DNA of 64,000 nt from NCBI GenBank assembly GCA_021229015.1, contig CM037777.1:22380110-22444109 (forward strand). Direction: 5' to 3'. Below, piece after piece: positions 57,350 to 64,000 of this stretch; within the stretch, counting starts at the first letter, position 1, and every line of letters begins with the position of its first letter. A program made the translations under genes and the position numbers. This DNA comes from Solen grandis. Lineage: Eukaryota; Mollusca; Bivalvia; Adapedonta; Solenidae. The notes below the pieces were generated by a model. That model was not told where the DNA came from. It did not search any database and worked only from the letters and a program-made list of their open reading frames with translations.

Positions 57350-57924
57350 CCACAAGTTTGTACAACTGCCTGAAATCACGTTATGGCCATGACGTGTTCG
57401 ATGGCAGTTTTTTGCCGCATTGCAACCTTACCTGCCGGTGCGATATCTCCAATGCTAAGAAAGTTATTTAGAGAGCTGGTATTATAGGTCGCATTCCATT
57501 TTATACTGTCTTAACAGGCAGGTCACCTTAGTCGCACAAACTTCTATAGGTGGCTTAGGTTTCAATACTCTCTCCACAAGGCTCGCACTAACCTTAAAAG
57601 GATTTCAACATATCGATCGATCGATGACGATTCCAGCGCTCGCCATCGGGGTCGTATAACGTACACATTCAATGCGGCAGCAAGTCGATCTTGAATGATT
57701 CGCTATCAAAGATGTGTGGGTGCTCTTAAAAGATATGCGAGTCCTTTGCGACCCGATTGAGACCCGTGAGAGCGGTCGTAAAAGAGGCTGTAAAATGTAA
57801 GTCGTTATTCGCTCATAATTGAACAATCCAGCGATCAATGTTGCGAGAAGGGAGTGACATGTGCGAGTGATATAAAATCACAATCGCATAGTTCGCAATG
57901 GGGTCACAATTCGGGACATAACCA

Positions 57925-57930
<6 letters not shown>
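57350..57930. other. CpG-dense block of unknown nature
   Basis: CG dinucleotides are unusually frequent for this window, including CGATCGATCGATGACG near 57615 and many TCGCA, GCGAC and GTCGTA words on both strands. No open frame with a domain and no clear inverted ends. It may be an unmethylated regulatory segment, an undecayed repeat or foreign sequence. Confidence 0.45.

Positions 57931-57952
<22 letters not shown>
57925..57952. repeat. GT microsatellite
   Basis: About 13 GT units followed by ATGTGA. Confidence 0.95.
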
Positions 57953-57955
<3 letters not shown>

Positions 57956-60900
57956 ATTTAGTAAGCGTCAGAAAATTCTGCAGTAAGGTTGCAATTCAAT
58001 TTCATCATAGAAACAATCCAAGTTTCCAAATTTATTGTGAAACACGTCCAATCGTAAATAAGTTACTGTACAAACAATTCTAGTTCAACATTGGAGCCAA
58101 AATATTTGTTAAAAAACTAAATTCAGACTGATAGGAAAATCTCGGAGGCAATACATACTAATTTGTTTCTTAATTTTTAAATGTACAAACCGCTGTGATA
58201 TACTACTAAAATTTTCAATATTTGGAGCAGCCCTTTAAGATTTGGGCTTCCTCTTGGATTACAGTCGGTTTTAATAAAGGATTTCATTCGCAACGTTAGG
58301 AAAGAAAAAAATCTCCAGCGCGCCTAAAATATGCAAAATTGTATTTCTGCAGTAAATTTCAATATGTAGAAGCACGCAGACACCCACTATCAATAATTCA
58401 TACCACTTTACCTTTTGGACAATGTAATATGCAGACTTGTGCCGATCATTTTAAAGGCATTCTGAAGTTGTCAAACTCTCTGAAACTTTTTTCCTATCTT
58501 TCTGCCTATCTTTCTGTTTCCCTCTTATTCCTCCTGACAAAGTGAAGGATTGTGCGCCTCACTTCACCATGAGATTGAACATTTAACATGCCCCTTTCTT
58601 TGTAGTTTGTGACACATAGCTGCATGAATGCCAGACTTTTTCTATTCATGAAAATCAAATATTAAATTAGTCTTAAAGAAATACATGTTCGAGCGTCTGG
58701 CGTTTAGTATAAGGTCCAACGGCTATATGTCTATCAAAGGCAGATGTTTTGTGGAAAAATACGGTAGGCGTGTGCATTCTTTCTTTTATATTATGATAGT
58801 ATAAGATCTATTTTTTTTTTCAATTATATTTTTTTATTTCTCCCCGACAGCTAGTAACATAAATGAGAAAACCGAATCTAAGTTGCAATAACTTGTGGTT
58901 TTATCCATTTACTCATAATCATTATATGTATTGATGTATGTAATATTTGAGTGATAAAATAAATGGACTGATGTATGTATGTATGTATGGATGGATGGAT
59001 GGATGGATGGATAGATAGAATTTCAACAGTTACCAATTGACGTGAAAGCATACTAGTATAGTAACTGTCCCAATTAAAGCAACTACATGTGTCGTATCTT
59101 CACTTACAGTTTCATATTTAATGTACTGACTCGTCTAGTGCAGTCTATATCTTATATCGGTAAGTACATGTATTATACATGGGTGCATTGTTAGGATAAA
59201 GCCATTTTATTTCCTCTTTATTGTTTTTGGAGAAAGTTCAAAATGGTTTCATAAGTAGACAATATGGGAATTGATAGCTCTGGTCATTGTGACACTGTCT
59301 CAGTTTGTCAGTATGGACGTGTGCGTGTCGGTTTAGTTTATAATGCTAATTGTTTTTCTTTCTATCCCAGTTGTATTTCTTATAAAACTGAACAGACACA
59401 GGGATCAATGTGTTTCTTAAGAAATTTTGTGTTTTCATTTTTTTAAAGGGGGGGGGGGGGGTAAATCTCAGTGACAATCATGTTTAGTTGTTTTTGTTTT
59501 TTTAAGTAAAACCAATTTCCGGAAGAAAAAAAAATATTCCGGAGTGCCAGAATATTAAATAATTGCAGCCTCACAAATTCCGAATAATTAACATGGCTGA
59601 AAAATATTAGAAGAAGTCCTGGTTTCCCAGAATCCTGATTTAGAAATGTCAGCTAGTATCTCTGCAATGGAAAGGGAACATGTTTCACTAATTGATGTGT
59701 GAGCACTCCAGGCCGGCGTGGAATGCTTTCAGCGAAGATAAAGGTTTTGCAGTCATTTCCACGTCCTTTTGATCTCTCGCTAATTACTGCTCTAGTTCAT
59801 TTAGTTCGATCATTATAACATCAGCATCATTTCCGTGAATGCTGAATCGGTGAGTCTCGGACCCCAACGCTTGTAGCCGTAGACTAAGGCTATATTGCAC
59901 ATTATATAACGAATAATTTATCCACACCAACGTTTGTATTTTTGCTGCGATATGTTGGTGTAACACCCACTCTTCTTACTGAATTCTGTCGAACTGCCAA
60001 GAAAACGAATAGATGCATAAAAACAGTGATAGCTATATCATGACAAGATATAACAGTTCCAGCAAGAGAGCAAGTGGGAGTTTGGCAGCCCTCACAATAA
60101 ACAATATGCCTAATAATCATATACTGGTAGTTGTAATACATTTCTGTTTCATTTTTGCCTATATATTATCACGTCTTAAATACATATGTTTTGGGGATCC
60201 ATTATACTCATGACGTAGAAAATGAGGCTTTCCTCCATCTGAAGATCATCACTTAGCAACACATTAAGACCCCAAAGATAATTTGTTTTTCTACCATAAT
60301 TATGTAAATACAATTACACCTGCAGACACCTGCAGTACTAATGAGCAACAGCGTATGTACAACCTATGAGCGTTAACGGAATGCACTGACGGCTGTTGCA
60401 TGTGGTTATATGAACAAAACTTAAAAAGTAAATTATATATGTTCTGTTCTATATGACTGTCCTAAATACAACATATATCATTATGCTTGTACGAAACTTG
60501 ACCCAACTTGAAAAACTCATACCCAATAGTTTATATTTATTTATTCATTTGTTGTTATTATTGTTTAATCTATTTACATGCAGAAATCAAAGTTGTAATG
60601 TCAATTTGATAGCTTTCGGAACTGAATTTCCTATGGTTTATCTTCATATCCTTGTTAACCTGCATCGTATTCGAATTATGAGGATGCTGAAACCAGCTCT
60701 GAAAATCAGAAATTGAATAGTCGCATAAAATGTATGATCATTTTATAAAATTCATCTTGAAAATGGGTGACAAAAAATTTATTATCTACCGAGTTCGATC
60801 GGGAATTGCTGAAACATATACAAACAAACAGACCATTTGTGAGAAAGCTAGTTTCTCGTTACACCTATTTGTTCTTTCTACAAGATCAGTATTTCTGTTT

Positions 60901-61453
60901 AGCAATTTTGTATCATATTAATATATCTTGGTAATATCCTCAGCACAGTGCGGTGATGAAGTATTACGCTGAAATGCTTTGGGCACAATTATTTGGACTG
61001 TTTTATTGATACGCATGAGCTACATTTTCTATTTACATATATACAGCATGTGCGACGTTTTTACGCAATTGATCTGCTTCTTTGGGCGAATTCTTATAAA
61101 ATATGTTCTTCTCGTTTCCAGATCGTCTTGTGAAAATTAACTTAATCAAACTATGTAACTGAGTTATTCCAATTCTGAATAAAATTCGCCCGGGGTACTA
61201 AGCAGAGCTGACAATATTTCAGAATGTTAAATTATTAAAGTCTCGGCTACAAAAGAATGTGTGCGATCAGGTTTTGGTCGTTAATTCAAATGAACTTTTT
61301 TTTCCATATGTATATTATGCTTATTGATGAAATACTGTGTTATCCATATCCCACAGTGAGAGGGTATAGATCTGACGGGACTACCTTTTCCACTTATAAA
61401 GGAAATTTAGCAGCAGTTAGCATAAAATAGAAGAAAAAAATGTTTGTTTAGAA
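57953..61453. other. Non-coding stretch, nothing firmly recognised
   Basis: No supported exon. Open frames such as 60453-60716 (+) are AT-driven and lack domains. Tetranucleotide repeats lie at 58972-59018, a poly-G run near 59448-59461, and two TTCCGGA words at 59517 and 59537. Confidence 0.4.
58972..59018. repeat. Compound tetranucleotide repeat
   Basis: GTAT units, then GGAT units, then GATA units in succession. Confidence 0.95.
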
Positions 61454-61568
61454 TGGATATGAGTTACGTCTCATCTCGAAGTGATATAATTTTCATATTT
61501 TCACTCGCGCTTTGCGCTCGTAAAAATATAAAATTGTATCACTACTCGATGAGATATAACCCATAACC
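61454..61568. mobile_element. Foldback element with GCGC-TTT-GCGC tip
   Basis: The left arm (GTTACGTCTCATCTCGA, GTGATATAATTTT, ACTCGCGC) pairs with the right arm (GCGCTCGTAAAAATATA, ATTGTATCACTACTCGA, TGAGATATAAC) over about 55 bases with few mismatches around a three-base tip near 61511. It is non-coding. Confidence 0.75.
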
Positions 61569-61593
61569 ACTCAAAACAACATACTCTCTCTCC

Positions 61594-61596
<3 letters not shown>

Positions 61597-61626
<30 letters not shown>
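61597..61626. repeat. GT microsatellite
   Basis: About 15 GT units just beyond the foldback element. Confidence 0.95.
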
Positions 61627-61627
<1 letters not shown>

Positions 61628-64000
61628 TTTAGAGTGGCCAATGCAATGTACAATTTTTGTATTGAACTTATTGATATTTTAGAAAATTACTAAAAACCGA
61701 CACTTGATACATTAATAACGTACAGCGCTGTACACCTGAGTGCACGCAGGGTGTAGTGTCCACTACGCACGTAAGTGTCAAATATCTAAGCAGCAATTTC
61801 AGATGTTGACCTCCGATAGATTCAAGAACTTTTCAACAAGTTTTTTTTTATATCCTCTCTCTTTCTCTCTCCCACTCTTTCAAGAACAAACGCTGCGCAG
61901 GAGTTCAATAGCTGGTCACGTCCCGTCCTACACTTACATTACCTGAAGACAATATGGGAGATGTAGGGTATATATCCTCTTCAGTGATTTAACATTGAAA
62001 ATTCAAAACATGGATGCGTAGGTGTGCTATACAGTGCAAGTGTTGGTCAGTATAATCTCTAATATATTTGTTTCTCTAAGTGTATTTCGGGGTATATATA
62101 TTGCAGTTATATTCAAAGTAGTCTAAATTATTAAACCTTTTGAAACGGCCACTCCTAAAGATATTTGTCATCCAAATTATGATTCCAAACGAGAATCTGC
62201 TTTCCCAAGTATCCCCCCCCCCCCCAAAGAAATGATGGATATATTTATTTGAATTTTTTTTAAACTTTTTTAAATCTGCCGATGATAAAGAATGCTACGG
62301 TGTTTGCGGGATAGAGGCACCTCAGTTATCTTGTTTGTCAACTTGCAAGTCTCTGTTGACAATATTTCCGCACTGTTTTCCATGTTTTGCCCATGCTGAT
62401 TAACTGCTGTTTTTAGTTTTTTTTCTCCTGCACCTCCATCTGACAAGAAAATAAATCCTTATGATCCGTTTATTTAATCAAGGGGTGTGCGCAAGATCAA
62501 AGCTGCTCATTAATAAGTTATATTCTGACTTGTAAATCATGATTTATGATGAAAGATGCTCGGGACATAATCAGTGCAATCTTTTCTTTTATCACACCCA
62601 GGGGAAATGAGTCCTCAGCCTCAGTCCTACAAATTCCGGGAAAGCCAAGGTTAAATTTCCGGAATCTACCGGAAACCTGCGAAGGCCACGTTTGTTGTCA
62701 ATGAAACACATGTAATTTTTTTTTCATTGTTTCTAGTACCAAAGATACTGATTATTCTGCGATAATAAAGCGATTGTTTATTTTTGTTGCCCAATATATT
62801 TATCATAATTTTACATCGTACATAAAGAAAGGCAACGGGTGTGCTGTAATGTCTCAGAATTTAATTACGTGTGTTCGGTTTTATGATTTAATAAAAACAC
62901 ATCTGCCTCATCTTTCTTTTTTTCTTCGAGAAAGACGTTCTGTCGGCTATAAATAATATAATTAAAAAAGAATGCGCGTAATAAGTCGTTAGAAGTTTTG
63001 CCTCGTCTCTTCAGGAATTGATATATACATTCAGCATCTCAGGGATCACGTTTGGATACCATACGCCATTGACACCAATGAAGATATTTCAGTTATTCGG
63101 CTCGGATTCTGATGAACCTCGGCATTACTAAAACCGTGCATGCGAGACAATTCCTGGTGGTTCTTGAAACAGTAATGGTCGATATATATGGGGTAATAGC
63201 CAACATTTCGTAGACAAACCGAATAAAAACAAGACTATATATAATTTTGTGGTAAATAAATTTCAGCAGAAAATACTCTATTTAAGTATAATTCGTGCCC
63301 ACCCGCTGTACCATTTCAAAGACAGCTGCCTACTTCGATGCTATTTATATCTAAGTCTGCTCAAATTACTGTTTATTTATATTAGGCGATTATAACTACA
63401 CCTATCTAGACTTTGGCTATGCGCTACCTGTTTACATTGCATGTTCAAGTCCAATCTTTCGCACCTCGGGCGAACATTCCAGAGAATTTGATCGGACGCA
63501 GGTGCAGATGATGGCGTATCTTTCCCCACGGACCGAGTCCCACTGTTTATAACATCCCTCTATAATCCGAAATGTTGTCTGCGGAGAAACTTAACACAAA
63601 CTTATTTGTCTAACATGTGCCGCTGTCACAGACCTCTGACAAGTCGATCATAAACAGCAACGTCATGGTAAATTAGATTTACATGAAAATCTCGGTAAAA
63701 AGGTCGCTTCGAGAGATCCGATATGCTGGCGTAGATAGATTTAGTGTATTGTTTTTATGATGTCGAACATTGCTAAGGTTTGAGTCAAAATATAACCGAT
63801 GAAAATTATTTCACAATGAATCCACCCGTTATGATATTGTTGAGAAACTATTAGATATTCCGTTTATTATGTTTTATTAAACTACGGTGTGTATAAGATA
63901 TATACATATAGTAGATAAAAAAAAACTGAAATGCGTTTTTTTATGCAAATATTTGCAGGTGTAATGATCATGGATGACAAGTTTTGGCAAGTGTATAAGC
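61627..64000. other. Non-coding stretch to window end
   Basis: No supported exon. A poly-C run lies at 62213-62226. CCGGAA-type words cluster at 62634-62675. Composition is somewhat less AT-extreme than the first half. It could be upstream sequence of a gene beyond the window. Confidence 0.4.

Noticed and set aside
1..64000. CRISPR array, rRNA or bacterial operon
   Set aside because: Repeats lack spacer structure, no rRNA core was seen, and intron, SINE and DIRS features show animal nuclear DNA.

Overview
The window looks like nuclear DNA of a marine or freshwater bivalve mollusc. It is AT-rich and gene-poor, with many short palindromic elements, tRNA-derived SINEs and minisatellites. Two runs of exactly 100 N (7085-7184 and 57185-57284) are assembly gaps, so order and orientation across them rest on scaffolding. 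The mollusc assignment is an inference from the repeat types (TCAAGGTCA-rich repeats, TATGCCCCC elements, SINEs with a conserved core) and from the DIRS and Kunitz families; no species can be named.

Host genes are sparse. The clearest is a coding exon at 14462-14744 (+): start codon, signal peptide, one complete six-cysteine Kunitz domain, then a phase-1 GTGAGT splice donor. A second Kunitz-like exon at about 3418-3592 (+) is broken by several one-base shifts and missing cysteines. It lies in a stretch (about 3.1-6.3 kb) with abnormal homopolymer runs, so it is either a pseudogene or a poorly polished consensus. A 68-nt candidate internal exon sits at 2416-2483. No rRNA, true tRNA or CRISPR was seen.

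The main feature is a DIRS-type tyrosine-recombinase retrotransposon at 43593-50009 (6417 bp). It has perfect 121-bp inverted terminal repeats, and an internal complementary region (49689-49785) that pairs with both outer ends and records the joined-end circle. In order it carries a Ser/Pro/Arg-rich gag-like ORF1 with an ACCGGT-based array, a reverse transcriptase/RNase H/Dam-methyltransferase-like ORF with one frameshift, and a tyrosine recombinase ORF with all recognisable catalytic residues. The family model is that RT copies the RNA, the internal region helps form a circle, and the recombinase integrates it without a target duplication. The perfect repeats suggest a recent insertion.

Five copies of a roughly 242-bp TTAA-flanked MITE (2710, 24191, 31129, 42513, 53722), resembling piggyBac-type non-autonomous elements, carry a central palindrome of up to 61 bp. 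A related second family (5952, 34645, 42477) shares similar ends, and one copy of the first is nested in a copy of the second at 42.5 kb. Other mobile DNA includes a hAT-like MITE (8454), two foldback elements (27076, 61454), a TATGCCCCC element (56587) and about nine SINE traces. Minisatellites lie at 9.87-10.35 kb (30 bp), 35.96-36.99 kb (65 bp) and several smaller sites. The last 6.7 kb after the second gap is more CpG-rich and has no recognised gene.
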